From assembly GCA_028281105.1 (NCBI GenBank), contig JANQKQ010000036.1, positions 1 through 54,702 of the forward strand: 54,702 nt of DNA, read 5' to 3'. Within the stretch, counting starts at the first letter, position 1, and each line of letters begins with the position of its first letter. The translations under genes were made by a program, and so were the position numbers. Below the pieces are notes generated by a model that was not told the DNA's origin, made no database searches, and saw nothing but the letters and a program-made list of their open reading frames with translations. Positions 43,366-52,680 of the stretch are shown piece by piece. The DNA comes from Rhizobiaceae bacterium (lineage in GTDB: Bacteria > Pseudomonadota > Alphaproteobacteria > Rhizobiales > Rhizobiaceae).

Positions 43366-44553
43366 CTATTCGTTCGCCCGCCGTAGCGTTTTGCGTTCGT
43401 TGGAAACGGCTGTTTCATCGCAACGCCAGCCGATCGGACCCTGAGTGGTTTCGAGCCTGGGCGCCGGGAGGTCGGGACACTTTTCGACTCCGTCGGCCCA
43501 GAATGGCGAGCGGATGGCCCGCAACGTAGCTTCGGTGGGATGGTCGAACCGCGAAAACAGCCCAACCTCCCTCAAATGGCTGTCGGTGAGCAGGTCATCG
43601 AGCGAATTCACTTTGACGCACGGAACATCGATGGCTTCCAGATCGTCCAGCCAATCGTCGGTGGGGCGGCCGGGCATTTGCGTAGCGATCAGCGAATACA
43701 GCTCATCGATCCTTTCGCTGCGTGCTGAAGGTTGTTGCAGCCATGCTTCTTGCGCCAGATCATTGCGCCCTATCAGCGACAGGAAGCCGACCCAGTGCTT
43801 GGTCGTGTAGGGAAGAACGGCGATGTAGCCGTCTTTCGTGGCGAACGGCTTGCGGTTCGGTGACATCAACCGATCGTATCCCAGATTGCCCCGGGCCGGC
43901 ACGAACGTCTCTCCCGCCAATTGCTCAATCATGGTGAAAGACGCCATGACTTCGAACATCGGCACTTCGATATAGCAGCCGTCTCCCGTCTGCAGGCGAT
44001 GGATAAGGCCGGCCAGCACAGCCATGGCAAGATGGACGCCGCCGACTTTGTCGCAAACCACGGCCGGAACGAATCTGGGCGCCCCGTCCGCACCGCGATT
44101 GAGATGCGCAAGACCGGAAGCTGCCTGGATGATGTCGTCGTAGGCGGGCCGGTCGACCTGGCTGCCACGGCTGCCGAAGCCCGGCGCGGCGCAATAGACG
44201 AGACGCGGATGCGATTCGCGGAGCACCGAAGGATCAAGCCCCAGCCTGCTCGCCGCCCCGCCACGCATGTTGTGAACGAGCACATCCGCGCCGTCCAGCA
44301 ATGCACGAAATTGCTTCAGATCGGCTGGGTCTTTGAGGTCCAACGCGGCCGATCGCTTGTTGCGATTGAGGTTGAGGAAGCCTGCCCCCATGCCCTCTGA
44401 TTTCGCGGGGCTCACATGTCGGAAGACATCTCCGGTGGGTGGCTCGATCTTGATTACATCAGCCCCGAAATCTCCCAGAAACTGGGTGGCATACGGACCG
44501 AGCACGACAGACGTGAGATCGAGCACTCGGATGTCATTGAGGAACTTGTACAC
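43366..44553 (-). CDS. CaiB/BaiF-family (class III) CoA-transferase
   Basis: 395 residues from GTG 44553 (GAGGGGA upstream); the family N-terminus FLNDIRVLDLTSVVLGPYAT fits this start. Motifs: DFGADVIKIEPP, GFLNLNRNKRS, VHNMRGGAASRLGLD, catalytic Asp in the PAYDDIIQA segment, and GGVHLAMAVLAGLIHR. It transfers CoA between carboxylic acids. It lies 17 nt after the isochorismatase-fold gene in one operon, divergent from a TRAP operon, so it probably activates the imported acid. Confidence 0.9.
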   Translation of the reverse strand: MYKFLNDIRVLDLTSVVLGPYATQFLGDFGADVIKIEPPTGDVFRHVSPAKSEGMGAGFLNLNRNKRSAALDLKDPADLKQFRALLDGADVLVHNMRGGAASRLGLDPSVLRESHPRLVYCAAPGFGSRGSQVDRPAYDDIIQAASGLAHLNRGADGAPRFVPAVVCDKVGGVHLAMAVLAGLIHRLQTGDGCYIEVPMFEVMASFTMIEQLAGETFVPARGNLGYDRLMSPNRKPFATKDGYIAVLPYTTKHWVGFLSLIGRNDLAQEAWLQQPSARSERIDELYSLIATQMPGRPTDDWLDDLEAIDVPCVKVNSLDDLLTDSHLREVGLFSRFDHPTEATLRAIRSPFWADGVEKCPDLPAPRLETTQGPIGWRCDETAVSNERKTLRRANE

Positions 44554-44570
44554 GCGCTGTCCCCTCGGGT

Positions 44571-45155
44571 TTAGCTCGTTTTCTTGAGCGCATGCAGAAT
44601 CTCGTCCGTCGTTGCGATGTAGGACAGCGTCGGCAGAATGCGCTCCATTGCCCATTTGTGATTTTCCGCGTCATTGCTGGCGCAACAATCGCTGACGATG
44701 AAGACCCGATATCCCATGTCGGAAGCATGGCGCGCCGTGGCCTCGACCACGTAGTTCGTCCAAAGACCAAACAGGATCAGCGTGTTAGCGTCGGCGTTGA
44801 CGAGCGCCTGTCCGAGATTTGTGGTCAGGAACGGATCAACGCAGGTCTTATTGATGACCAGCTCGTCGTCACGCGGAGCGACGCTTTCGTGAATCTGCGC
44901 GCCCTTGGTCCCCATGATCATCGACCTTTGCTTGCGGATGGTGATCCACAGGGGATTGTCTTTGGGAATGTCGCGGAAGTCCGGGCGTACGGACGCGGTG
45001 ATGTGAACGATTGTAGCGCCCGCTGCGCGACCGGCGCCCACTAGCGCTGCCATCCTGTCCAGCATTCCGCTGTCACGCACGCCGGGCGTCGTTTCAACTA
45101 GGTCGTTCTGCACGTCCAGCGACAGGATCGCGGTTCGATGCGGTTCGAGATGCAT
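44571..45155 (-). CDS. Isochorismatase-fold hydrolase lacking the catalytic cysteine
   Basis: 194 residues. Family motifs are present: Asp14 in LSLDVQNDL and Lys103 in VINKTCVDPF. The segment that normally carries the nucleophile (G-x2-T-x2-C-V) reads GLWTNYVV, with Val136 where Cys is expected. That pattern resembles true isochorismatases (EntB, PhzD), which need no Cys, more than the N-carbamoyl or nicotinamide amidases. The start is ATG 45155, which opens the family N-terminus. It heads the operon with the CoA-transferase gene. Confidence 0.85.
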   Translation of the reverse strand: MHLEPHRTAILSLDVQNDLVETTPGVRDSGMLDRMAALVGAGRAAGATIVHITASVRPDFRDIPKDNPLWITIRKQRSMIMGTKGAQIHESVAPRDDELVINKTCVDPFLTTNLGQALVNADANTLILFGLWTNYVVEATARHASDMGYRVFIVSDCCASNDAENHKWAMERILPTLSYIATTDEILHALKKTS

Positions 45156-45299
45156 TTTGTCTCTCCTGCCTGTCACGGGCGCAAGATCCGGCCGTTCACC
45201 GAACTGAGGCGGAAACATGCGTCCGACGGCGTGTTTTGCGCACTTTCACATACAGGCTTGCAAAAACCCGCGATTAATGCAAGAGTTTTAGAAATGCTA

Positions 45300-45314
45300 T
45301 TTCGCAGAGCGAAA
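45300..45314. promoter_or_regulatory. Candidate IclR operator before dctP
   Basis: TTTCGC-AGA-GCGAAA, a perfect palindrome 20 nt before dctP and 145 nt before the divergent operon. TTTCGC/GCGAAA half-sites are common for IclR-family regulators, and an IclR gene closes this operon. Confidence 0.6.
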
Positions 45315-45334
45315 CATCAGGGAGGACAGCACCG

Positions 45335-46396
45335 ATGATTATGCGACGCAAAAATCTGGCCGCTTTGATTTTGGCGGCAGGGTTTGGCCTGCACAGCCCC
45401 GCCGCCCAGGCGGATACTTTCTCGATTAACGTCGCCTCCGGCTCGCCGCCGGTGGTGCCTTGGGTCAAGATGATTTCGGAGGTGTTCATCCCGGAGGTCG
45501 ACAAGCGCATCGAGGGCGCCCACACGATCAACTGGATCGAGTCCTACAGCGGCACGGTCGCCAAGGTCGGCGGCGTTCTGGAGGCCGTGGAATCCGGATT
45601 GATCGAAATGGGGCAGGTCTACGCCATCTTCGAACAGGACAAGCTGATCCTGCAGAACATCACCTACATGACGCCGTTCGGAAGCGATGATCTGGAACTG
45701 GTCACGCGGATGATCGGCGAGATGCATGACGAGCACCCGGCGCTGAAACAGGCCTGGGAGGACAACGGACAGGTCTTCATCGCGCCGATCGGGCTCGACA
45801 CGCATTACCTGGCGACGAATTTCCCGGTCAGCTCCATCGATGATCTGCAGGGGCGCAAGATCGGCGGAGCCGGTACGATCGCCAACTGGTTGAATGGCGT
45901 CGGCGCGACTGCCGTGGCCGGAAATTTTTCGGTCCACTACAACAACATCAAGACCGGTGTGTATGACGGGTTGCTGAACTTCTCGTCGGGCATCTTTCCC
46001 AACCGCCTGCATGAAGTGGCTCCGCAGCTCACCCGCGTCGACTTCGGCGCACAGTTTGTCGGCGCCCTGACCGTGAACGCCGACACGTGGGATAGTTTTC
46101 CCGATGACGTGAAGTCCGCATTCCTCGAGGCCGGCGAGGTGTACCGGCTGCAGGTCGCCAAGGCGCTCCAGAACTTCGCCGCCATGGCCGAGACAAAGAT
46201 GGCCGAAGAAGGCGCGACCCAAACCCGCCTGCCGGCGACAGAACGCGAACGCTGGGCGACGGCGATGCCGGACCTGGCGGCCGGCTGGGTGGCTCGTGCC
46301 GAAGCCAAGGGCTTGCCGGCGCAGGAGATACTGGATGCCTGGCAGGAAAAACAGCGCTCAAACGGCGTCGAGTTGATCCGGACATGGGGGCAGTAG
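45335..46396 (+). CDS. dctP: TRAP transporter substrate-binding protein
   Basis: 353 residues. Signal peptide (LAALILAAGFGLHSPAAQA|DTF). DctP/TAXI-like periplasmic fold: SGTVAKVGGVLEAVESGLIE, PIGLDTHYLATNFPV, LQGRKIGGAG, VHYNNIKTGVYDGLL. Binds a carboxylate for the DctQM permease encoded downstream. GGGAGG lies 9 nt before the ATG; a second ATG is 6 nt later. It is unusually separated from dctQ by an OsmC gene. Ligand unknown. Confidence 0.9.
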   Translation: MIMRRKNLAALILAAGFGLHSPAAQADTFSINVASGSPPVVPWVKMISEVFIPEVDKRIEGAHTINWIESYSGTVAKVGGVLEAVESGLIEMGQVYAIFEQDKLILQNITYMTPFGSDDLELVTRMIGEMHDEHPALKQAWEDNGQVFIAPIGLDTHYLATNFPVSSIDDLQGRKIGGAGTIANWLNGVGATAVAGNFSVHYNNIKTGVYDGLLNFSSGIFPNRLHEVAPQLTRVDFGAQFVGALTVNADTWDSFPDDVKSAFLEAGEVYRLQVAKALQNFAAMAETKMAEEGATQTRLPATERERWATAMPDLAAGWVARAEAKGLPAQEILDAWQEKQRSNGVELIRTWGQ

Positions 46397-46465
46397 CCTC
46401 CATGCTTGCGAGACCTTGCCGTCGTCCGGTTTGGCCCGTCGTGCGGCTTGAGGGAAAGATGAGAC

Positions 46466-46933
46466 ATGTCAGCACCAACCGGCCATATTCCCATTCGCGT
46501 ATCGGCAACCGCGCCCAATGCGACGCGCACGGACATATCGGCCGGGCGGGCGGGCGAGTTCCTGTTGATCTGCGACGAGCCGCCCGAGCGCCACGGCAAC
46601 AATGAAGGGATGCTGCCGCTCGAAGCCTTTCTCAGTGGCTATGTCGCGTGCTCCAACGTGATCATAAACATGATCGCCAGCGAGTTGGGCATTCGATTTG
46701 GCGAGCTCAGGCTGCGCGCGAAAGGCCACCTCAACCCCAAGGGCTATTTGGGAATCGAACAGATCAAGGCGCCCTTCTCGCAGGTGACGTTGGAGATAGC
46801 CGGAAGCGCAAGTGGCGAATTGTCCAACCTGGACAAGCTCAAATCCCAACTGCGCTGGAGATGTCCGGCCGCCGCCACCTTCGAGTCGGCGGGAACCGAG
46901 GTTCGGGAAATATGGAATCTCGAAGAGACCTAA
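46466..46933 (+). CDS. OsmC-like protein inside the TRAP operon
   Basis: 155 residues. OsmC fold with the first Cys in SGYVACSNVIINMIA and the second in WRCPAAATFES, each at the expected positions. It overlaps dctQ by 22 nt, so the genes are coupled. Possible roles are peroxide or reactive-electrophile detoxification during catabolism. It is different from the OsmC protein at 5.7 kb. Confidence 0.82.
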   Translation: MSAPTGHIPIRVSATAPNATRTDISAGRAGEFLLICDEPPERHGNNEGMLPLEAFLSGYVACSNVIINMIASELGIRFGELRLRAKGHLNPKGYLGIEQIKAPFSQVTLEIAGSASGELSNLDKLKSQLRWRCPAAATFESAGTEVREIWNLEET

Positions 46934-47460
46934 GCTCCAACCGGTCGTTGGTGGGTGTGTTCATGGCGGCCTTGAACGGCGTGGGCTCGCTGCTCATCCT
47001 GGCGATCACCGCCTTGATCTGCGCCGATATAATTGGCCGGGCGGTCTTCGGTGTGCCGGTGGCCGGGGTGGCGGAACTGGTTTCCCTGTCCATCGTGGCC
47101 GTGGTGTTTCTGCAGCTTGGACAGGCGGTTCGTTCGCACTCTCTTGCCCAGACCGGGATCGTTCTGGACTCGCTGGACCGCCGCGCGCCGCGGACCGGGG
47201 CGGCCTTGCGGTGCGTGTACGCGCTCATCGCCGCGATGGTGTTCGCCGCCCTGCTTTATGGTGTCTGGTTCAAGCTCCTGGACGCCTGGCGATCAAACGA
47301 GCACGTCGGCGTTTACGGCCTGTTCGTTGCGCCCGTCTGGCCGGTCTACGCTGTTATCGCGGTGGGATCGGCAGCGGCAATCGTGCAGTTCGCGATCCAT
47401 GCGACAGGCTATGCCCGTCGCGCCGTATCCGCGGCCAATCGTAACGGCGAGGCGTCATGA
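46912..47460 (+). CDS. dctQ: TRAP transporter small permease subunit
   Basis: 182 residues from ATG 46912. Four spans: about 18-40 (LNGVGSLLILAITALICADI), 52-72, 95-116 and 138-160. GRAVFGVPVAGVAELVS is typical of DctQ. The stop overlaps the dctM start (ATGA). Confidence 0.88.
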   Translation: MESRRDLSSNRSLVGVFMAALNGVGSLLILAITALICADIIGRAVFGVPVAGVAELVSLSIVAVVFLQLGQAVRSHSLAQTGIVLDSLDRRAPRTGAALRCVYALIAAMVFAALLYGVWFKLLDAWRSNEHVGVYGLFVAPVWPVYAVIAVGSAAAIVQFAIHATGYARRAVSAANRNGEAS

Positions 47461-48776
47461 GCGGCGTCGAACTTGGCGTCGTATCGGTCTTCGTCATCGT
47501 CGGCCTCATCTATATGGGCATGCACGTGGCCATTGTTCTGGCGTCGGTCTCCTTTGTTGGTGTTTGGATCTACAAGGGAAAATTCGAGTTGGCGGTCACG
47601 CTGCTGACGCAGGCGGCGACCGAATCGATTTCATCTTATGTGTTCGGCGTCGTGCCGCTGTTCGTTCTCATGGGCCTGTTGGTCGGTGTCGCCGACATCG
47701 GCCGTGACACCTTCCGCGCCGCCAACCATTTCCTGCAGAGTATCCTTGGAGGGCTCGGCGTGGCGACGGTCGTGGCAAACACCGCCTTCGCGGCGGTCAC
47801 GGGCATATCCATCGCGTCGGCCGCCGTCTTCACCCGCGTCGCGGTGCCGGAGATGCTGAGACTTGGCTACCGGCCCCGCTTTGCCGTCGGCGTGGTCACG
47901 GGCAGTTCGGTTCTCGGCATGCTGATTCCGCCGAGCCTTCTGTTGATCGTCTACGCGCTCGTGGCGGAACAATCGGTTGGCGACATGTTCGTGGCCGGGA
48001 TCGTGCCCGGCATTCTGCTTGCGATCACCTTCTGTCTGCTGATCGTAGGCATGGCGCGGTTCTCGCCACAGCGGGTCTATGCCCGCCAAGACCAGCGCGA
48101 AGACAACGAGAAACTGAGCAACCTGCAGGCAGTCTGGCTGCTCGTTCCGCTGGTAGCGTTGATCGGCGTCGTGCTGGGCGGGATCTACGGCGGGTTCTTT
48201 ACGCCCACGGAGGCCGGCGCGGCCGGTGTTGTCGGTGCATTGATTATCGCGCTGATCCGCAAGCGGCTGACGCTTCCCATCTTTTGGACGACACTGGTTC
48301 AAGCCGGCCAGATCACCGCGTCCATATCGCTTCTGGTCATCGGGGCGACCGTCTACAGCCGCATGGTGTCGCTCATGGGATTGCCCAACAGCCTCGCCAA
48401 CGAGGTGGCGGCGGCGCAGCTGTCGTTCTTCGCGCTGATCCTTATTTACATCGTGATCGTCATCCTGCTCGGCACCTTGATCGATGCGATCTCGATCATT
48501 CTGATCATGATCCCGATCTTCTTGCCGCTGATCGTACAGTTCGAGCTCGGCGATGCGATCTGGTTTGGCATCGTCACGGTCATCGCGGCCGAAATCGGAT
48601 TGCTGACGCCGCCGATGGGGCTGTCGGCTTATGTGGTCAAATCGAGCCTCGATGACCCATCCATAACGCTTGCCGACATTTTCATCGGAACGCTGCCGTT
48701 CGTGTTGGCGATGGTGCTGGTCGTCTTTCTGATTGTAGTGTTTCCTCAAACCACGCAGGTCTTTCTATGGACGTAA
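47457..48776 (+). CDS. dctM: TRAP transporter large permease subunit
   Basis: 439 residues, about 12 spans, the ion-coupled translocation channel of the TRAP system. Family motifs: TGISIASAAVFTRVAVPEM, GSSVLGMLIPPSLLLIVY, YGGFFTPTEAGAAGVVGAL, LLTPPMGLSAYVVK. It overlaps the cupin gene by 10 nt. Confidence 0.93.
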   Translation: MSGVELGVVSVFVIVGLIYMGMHVAIVLASVSFVGVWIYKGKFELAVTLLTQAATESISSYVFGVVPLFVLMGLLVGVADIGRDTFRAANHFLQSILGGLGVATVVANTAFAAVTGISIASAAVFTRVAVPEMLRLGYRPRFAVGVVTGSSVLGMLIPPSLLLIVYALVAEQSVGDMFVAGIVPGILLAITFCLLIVGMARFSPQRVYARQDQREDNEKLSNLQAVWLLVPLVALIGVVLGGIYGGFFTPTEAGAAGVVGALIIALIRKRLTLPIFWTTLVQAGQITASISLLVIGATVYSRMVSLMGLPNSLANEVAAAQLSFFALILIYIVIVILLGTLIDAISIILIMIPIFLPLIVQFELGDAIWFGIVTVIAAEIGLLTPPMGLSAYVVKSSLDDPSITLADIFIGTLPFVLAMVLVVFLIVVFPQTTQVFLWT

Positions 48777-49171
48777 ACTCCCTATTCCAGTCCACGCAGC
48801 CGGCGATCGAGCATATGAACGACCTTCAGAAATACGGTCCGCCGGACCATGTGGGAACGGTAAACGTCCGTCTGTGCGACAGGCTGTTTTGCGGAGCGTT
48901 CGAGCTGGTTCACGGCGAGATCGCGCCAGGCGGGACGGCCAGCCGCCATCACCACGACACCGAATATCAGGCGATGTTTGTCATCTCCGGCATCGCGCGT
49001 GTCACGCTGTCCGACGACCCGCCGGTCGACTGCACGTCGGGAACGATCATCCGGCTGCCGCCGAAACTCGACCATCATGTGTTGTCAGTCGGACCAGAAC
49101 CGCTCAAGCTGTTGATCGTCTACAGCCCGCCTTTGCCGAAACGCGATGACACGCCGATCGGCGATTATTAG
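48767..49171 (+). CDS. Cupin-domain protein
   Basis: 134 residues, single cupin barrel. Metal-binding motif 1: GTASRHHHDTEYQAMFVISG; motif 2: PPKLDHHVLSVGPEPL. Many small cupins are isomerases, dioxygenases or sensors; the role here is likely in turnover of the transported compound. It overlaps dctM and probably the regulator gene that follows. Confidence 0.85.
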   Translation: MDVNSLFQSTQPAIEHMNDLQKYGPPDHVGTVNVRLCDRLFCGAFELVHGEIAPGGTASRHHHDTEYQAMFVISGIARVTLSDDPPVDCTSGTIIRLPPKLDHHVLSVGPEPLKLLIVYSPPLPKRDDTPIGDY

Positions 49172-49970
49172 GACACTCCAGTTGCAGGAAAAAAGGAACA
49201 GTTACCCTCCGATAAACGCCCTTCTGCGCGGGCTGGAATTGCTGGGCCAGGTCAATGAACTGGGCGTTGCAACGGTCGGAGAGCTGCATAAGCGAACCGG
49301 TATCTCGAAACCGACGATCGTTCGCAATCTGGAGACGTTGGAGTATGCCGGCTTCGTGGCCCGGGACAATCGCGGTGACGGCTATGTGGCCACGGCCAAG
49401 GTACTGAGTCTGAGTTCCGGTTACGACCGCGATCAGCGCCTGGTCGATATCGCTACGCCGATCCTGAACGAATTCCGCCGGGCAATGCCCTGGCCGTCGG
49501 ACCTGGCCATGTTCGATGGGGAAGCCATGGTCATTCTCGAGACCAGCCGCAATCCCGGCACTCTGGCTCTGAACCGTCCCGTCGGAGCCCGGCTTCCCGT
49601 CACCAAATCGGCGCTGGGACGAGCCTATCTGGCATTTACCGGCGGCGGCGAGCGGGACGCCATTCTCGACGCCAATTTCGGCCAGTCCGAGGCCGACCGT
49701 TCGGCGCGCGTGCATTTTGAAGCCGATCTGGAACGCTACCGCAAACAAGGCTTCTCCGAGAACGACCGGAGCCTGTCGGAAAATACGCAAGGCGTTGGCG
49801 TGCCCGTCACATTACAGGACAAGGTCGTTGCCTGCATCAATACGATCGTTCTGACCGAGGCAATGAGCATGGCGGATGTGATCAACCGCTGCGTTCCACC
49901 GCTCCAGGCCGTCGCCAAGGAGATCGAGAACGCCTTGCACCGTGAAAGCCAGGGAACGCCCGATCGGTGA
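49146..49970 (+). CDS. IclR-family transcriptional regulator
   Basis: 274 residues from ATG 49146, overlapping the cupin gene by 26 nt; TTG 49182 is possible and would avoid the overlap, and neither has a strong ribosome site. Winged helix about 25-90 (GLELLGQVNELGVATVGELH, GISKPTIVRNLETLEYAGFV) and an IclR effector domain (about 95-265: ATPILNEFRR, GARLPVTKSALGRAYLAF, LSENTQGVGVPV). Last gene of the TRAP operon and its likely regulator through the palindrome at 45300-45314. Confidence 0.9.
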   Translation: MTRRSAIIRTLQLQEKRNSYPPINALLRGLELLGQVNELGVATVGELHKRTGISKPTIVRNLETLEYAGFVARDNRGDGYVATAKVLSLSSGYDRDQRLVDIATPILNEFRRAMPWPSDLAMFDGEAMVILETSRNPGTLALNRPVGARLPVTKSALGRAYLAFTGGGERDAILDANFGQSEADRSARVHFEADLERYRKQGFSENDRSLSENTQGVGVPVTLQDKVVACINTIVLTEAMSMADVINRCVPPLQAVAKEIENALHRESQGTPDR

Positions 49971-50022
49971 GCGGCGGCAGGGAACCGGGCCGTTCAGGTG
50001 GAGAGGCTGTTTACATCGATAT

Positions 50023-51399
50023 CTACATGTGGAGCGGGTTTCCCATCGCCGCGAGCGACGCCTCGTGAAATGCTTCGCCCAATGTTGGATGGGCGTGGAT
50101 CGTGCCTTCGATGTCAGCAAGGGTTGCACCCATCTCGATGGCTAACGCGAACTGCGAGGACATTTCCGAAACCCCGGCCCCTACCGCGTCGATGCCGAGC
50201 ACTACATGATCTTCCGCACTGGCCATCACACGCACAAATCCGTCATCGCGATCCAGGGTCAATGATCGTCCATTCGCCGCCAGCGGGAACTTGCCCGTCA
50301 CGACCTTCCTTCCATCCGTCTCCGCCTGAACCTGATTCATCCCGACGCTGACGATCTCCGGGTCGGAAAAGCAGATTGTCGGAATGCACAATTGCGACCA
50401 TTCACGGCGTTGTCCGGCGACGATTTGCGCAACCATGACCCCCTGGGCAATGGCGCGGTGGGCGAGCATCGGTTCGCCGGTGACATCCCCGACGGCATAG
50501 ACCCCGCGCATGGAAGTGCGGCATTGGGCGTCGACCGCCAGGTATGGGCCGTTTTTCCTGAGGTCCAATTCCTCCAAGCCGCAGCCTTCCAGCGCCGGCT
50601 TTCTTCCCACGGTGACCAGCGTGAGGTCGGTATCCAGATTGCTGCCGTCATCGAGCTCCAGGACCTTGCCGTTCTTGGCAGCATCGCGGACGACTGTCCG
50701 GGTTTTCAATTCCACGCCAAGATCGCGCAGCTTGCGCTCCACCGGCCCGGTCAGTTCCCGGTCATACTGCGGCAGAATGCGTTCGGCGGCCTCGATCACC
50801 GTGACCTGCGACCCGAGCTTGGCATAGGCCGTGCCGATCTCAATGCCGATATAGCCGCCGCCGATCACGGCCAGTCGTTTGGGGACCTGTTGCAGAGACA
50901 ATGCCTGTTCCGAGGAGATGACTTTGCCGCCGAACGGCAACGCGGGAAGGTCGGCCGGAGCCGAGCCGGTTGCTACGACCACCGCCTCGGCAACGATTCT
51001 ATTGGTATCCCCCTCATCCACGCTAACGGCGACCGTCTTGCCATCAAGGAACGTAGCCCGTCCATTGATAACCCGGACGCCAGCCTTTTTCAGCAGGCCT
51101 TCTACGCCTGTCGTCAGCCGGGACACGATCGCGTCCTTCCATGCGACGGTTCGCGCCATATCGATCGAAGCATCCTTCGTCGAGATGCCCATGCGCTTGC
51201 CGGCGCCGATCCCGTGAAAGACATCGGCGGCATGGATGAGCGCCTTCGAGGGTATGCAGCCGATATTGAGGCAGGTTCCGCCAGCCGCGCGACTTTCGAC
51301 CACCACCGTATCGATGCCAAGTTGCCCCGCCCGGATGGCGCAGGCATATCCGCCCGGTCCCGCGCCGATGACAAGCAGCCTGCATTCGATATCGTTCAT
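50023..51399 (-). CDS. lpdV: Dihydrolipoamide dehydrogenase (E3) of the branched-chain complex
   Basis: 458 residues. FAD motif VIGAGPGGYACAI, redox disulphide GGTCLNIGC, NAD motif VIGGGYIGIEIG, second FAD motif GVYAVGDVTGEPMLAHRA, dimer-interface active site HAHPTLGEAFHE. Reoxidises the lipoyl group of E2 with NAD+. The start overlaps the E2 stop by 4 nt. Symbol by position in a bkd-type operon. Confidence 0.9.
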   Translation of the reverse strand: MNDIECRLLVIGAGPGGYACAIRAGQLGIDTVVVESRAAGGTCLNIGCIPSKALIHAADVFHGIGAGKRMGISTKDASIDMARTVAWKDAIVSRLTTGVEGLLKKAGVRVINGRATFLDGKTVAVSVDEGDTNRIVAEAVVVATGSAPADLPALPFGGKVISSEQALSLQQVPKRLAVIGGGYIGIEIGTAYAKLGSQVTVIEAAERILPQYDRELTGPVERKLRDLGVELKTRTVVRDAAKNGKVLELDDGSNLDTDLTLVTVGRKPALEGCGLEELDLRKNGPYLAVDAQCRTSMRGVYAVGDVTGEPMLAHRAIAQGVMVAQIVAGQRREWSQLCIPTICFSDPEIVSVGMNQVQAETDGRKVVTGKFPLAANGRSLTLDRDDGFVRVMASAEDHVVLGIDAVGAGVSEMSSQFALAIEMGATLADIEGTIHAHPTLGEAFHEASLAAMGNPLHM

Positions 51400-52679
51400 T
51401 GGTCGCGCTCCAGGAACAGCACTGCCGGTGTTTCGAGCAAGTCCTTCAGCGCTTTGACGAATACAGCCGCGTCCCAGCCGTCGATCACGCGGTGGTCGAA
51501 GCTGCAGGACAGGTTCATCATCTGCCTCGGCTGGAACCGGCTGCCGTCCCACGCCGCGCGCACCTGGACTTTGTTGACGCCCACAATTGCCACTTCGGGC
51601 GCGTTGATGATCGGCGTCGTGGCAATTGCGCCAAGCGCGCCCAGAGAGGTGATCGTGATCGTCGAGCCGGTGAGTTCATCGCGGCCGGCGCTGCCATCGC
51701 GCGTTGCCGCGGCAAGCCGGTTGATCTCCGCCGCGCCCTGCCACAGGTCGAGCGACCCAGCATGGCGAACGACCGGCACGGCGAGACCGGGCGGCGTCTG
51801 CGTGGCAATACCGATGTGAACCGCACCGAACTGGCGGATCAGTTCGTTCTCATCATCATAATGGGCGTTGAGTTCGGGCTGTTTCGACACCGCCCGCACA
51901 ATGGCGGTCATGATGAAGGGCAGCATTGTCAGCTTTCCCCTTGCCTCACCATGAGCATCGTTCAGTTTGTTTCTGAGATTCAGAAGATCGCTCGCATCCA
52001 CTTCCTCGACAATGGTGATATGCGGTATGCGCGCATTTGCGCTCGCCATTCGCTCGGCAATTCTTCGACGCAGGCCAGCTACCTTGATCTCGGTCGTCTC
52101 GGCATTTCGATATGTCCGCCTGTTTCCGTCTTGCCGAACCTGCGCATCCAGATGGGCGTCAAGATCCTCCTGCGTGATGCGCGCCGCCGGGCCACTGCCG
52201 GCGACCAGTCGAAGATCCACCCCGGCTTCCAGCGCGCGCCGGCGTACGGCGGGTGAGGCGAGGGGCTTGCCTCGCCGGGCCTGCGAAGCCGAACGACGTG
52301 CGTGCGACAAAGAGGTGTGCGATGCGGCTTGCGCGGCGTTGTTGCCGGCCCGCTTGCGGTCACCTGCCTTTTGATCGGCGCTCGCTCGTGGTTGATGCGC
52401 CGTGGTGCCGTCGTTTTTCCCCGTTCCCGCGACCGATCCTTCAACTTCCAGGCGGACCAGTTCCGCGCCCACCGCAATGGTCTCGCCTATTTCGGCGCCG
52501 AGTTCGAGCACTGTGCCGTCCACCGAAGAGGGAATCTCGACCGTCGCCTTGTCCGTCATCACCGCGGCAAGAATGTCGTCGTGCCTGACTTGATCGCCGG
52601 GCTTTACATGCCACTCGACAAGTTCGGCTTCCGCAACCCCTTCGCCGACGTCGGGCAGCGTTATCGAATGGGTGCCCAT
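51396..52679 (-). CDS. bkdB: Dihydrolipoamide acyltransferase (E2) of the branched-chain complex
   Basis: 427 residues. Lipoyl domain 1-80 with lipoyl Lys44 (MTDKATVEIPS), an alanine/arginine-rich linker (about 90-140), E1/E3-binding domain (about 143-178: ASPAVRRRALEAGVDL, AARITQEDLDAHL) and catalytic domain with SFDHRVIDGWDA. Transfers acyl groups to CoA. One lipoyl domain, as usual for bkd E2. It sits 1 nt after the E1-beta gene. Confidence 0.93.
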   Translation of the reverse strand: MGTHSITLPDVGEGVAEAELVEWHVKPGDQVRHDDILAAVMTDKATVEIPSSVDGTVLELGAEIGETIAVGAELVRLEVEGSVAGTGKNDGTTAHQPRASADQKAGDRKRAGNNAAQAASHTSLSHARRSASQARRGKPLASPAVRRRALEAGVDLRLVAGSGPAARITQEDLDAHLDAQVRQDGNRRTYRNAETTEIKVAGLRRRIAERMASANARIPHITIVEEVDASDLLNLRNKLNDAHGEARGKLTMLPFIMTAIVRAVSKQPELNAHYDDENELIRQFGAVHIGIATQTPPGLAVPVVRHAGSLDLWQGAAEINRLAAATRDGSAGRDELTGSTITITSLGALGAIATTPIINAPEVAIVGVNKVQVRAAWDGSRFQPRQMMNLSCSFDHRVIDGWDAAVFVKALKDLLETPAVLFLERDQ

Positions 52680-52680
52680 C

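Noticed and set aside
47631-48749. 372-residue minus-strand open frame
   Set aside because: Antisense of dctM, full of RDDQ/H-rich sequence typical of reading membrane-protein codons backwards.
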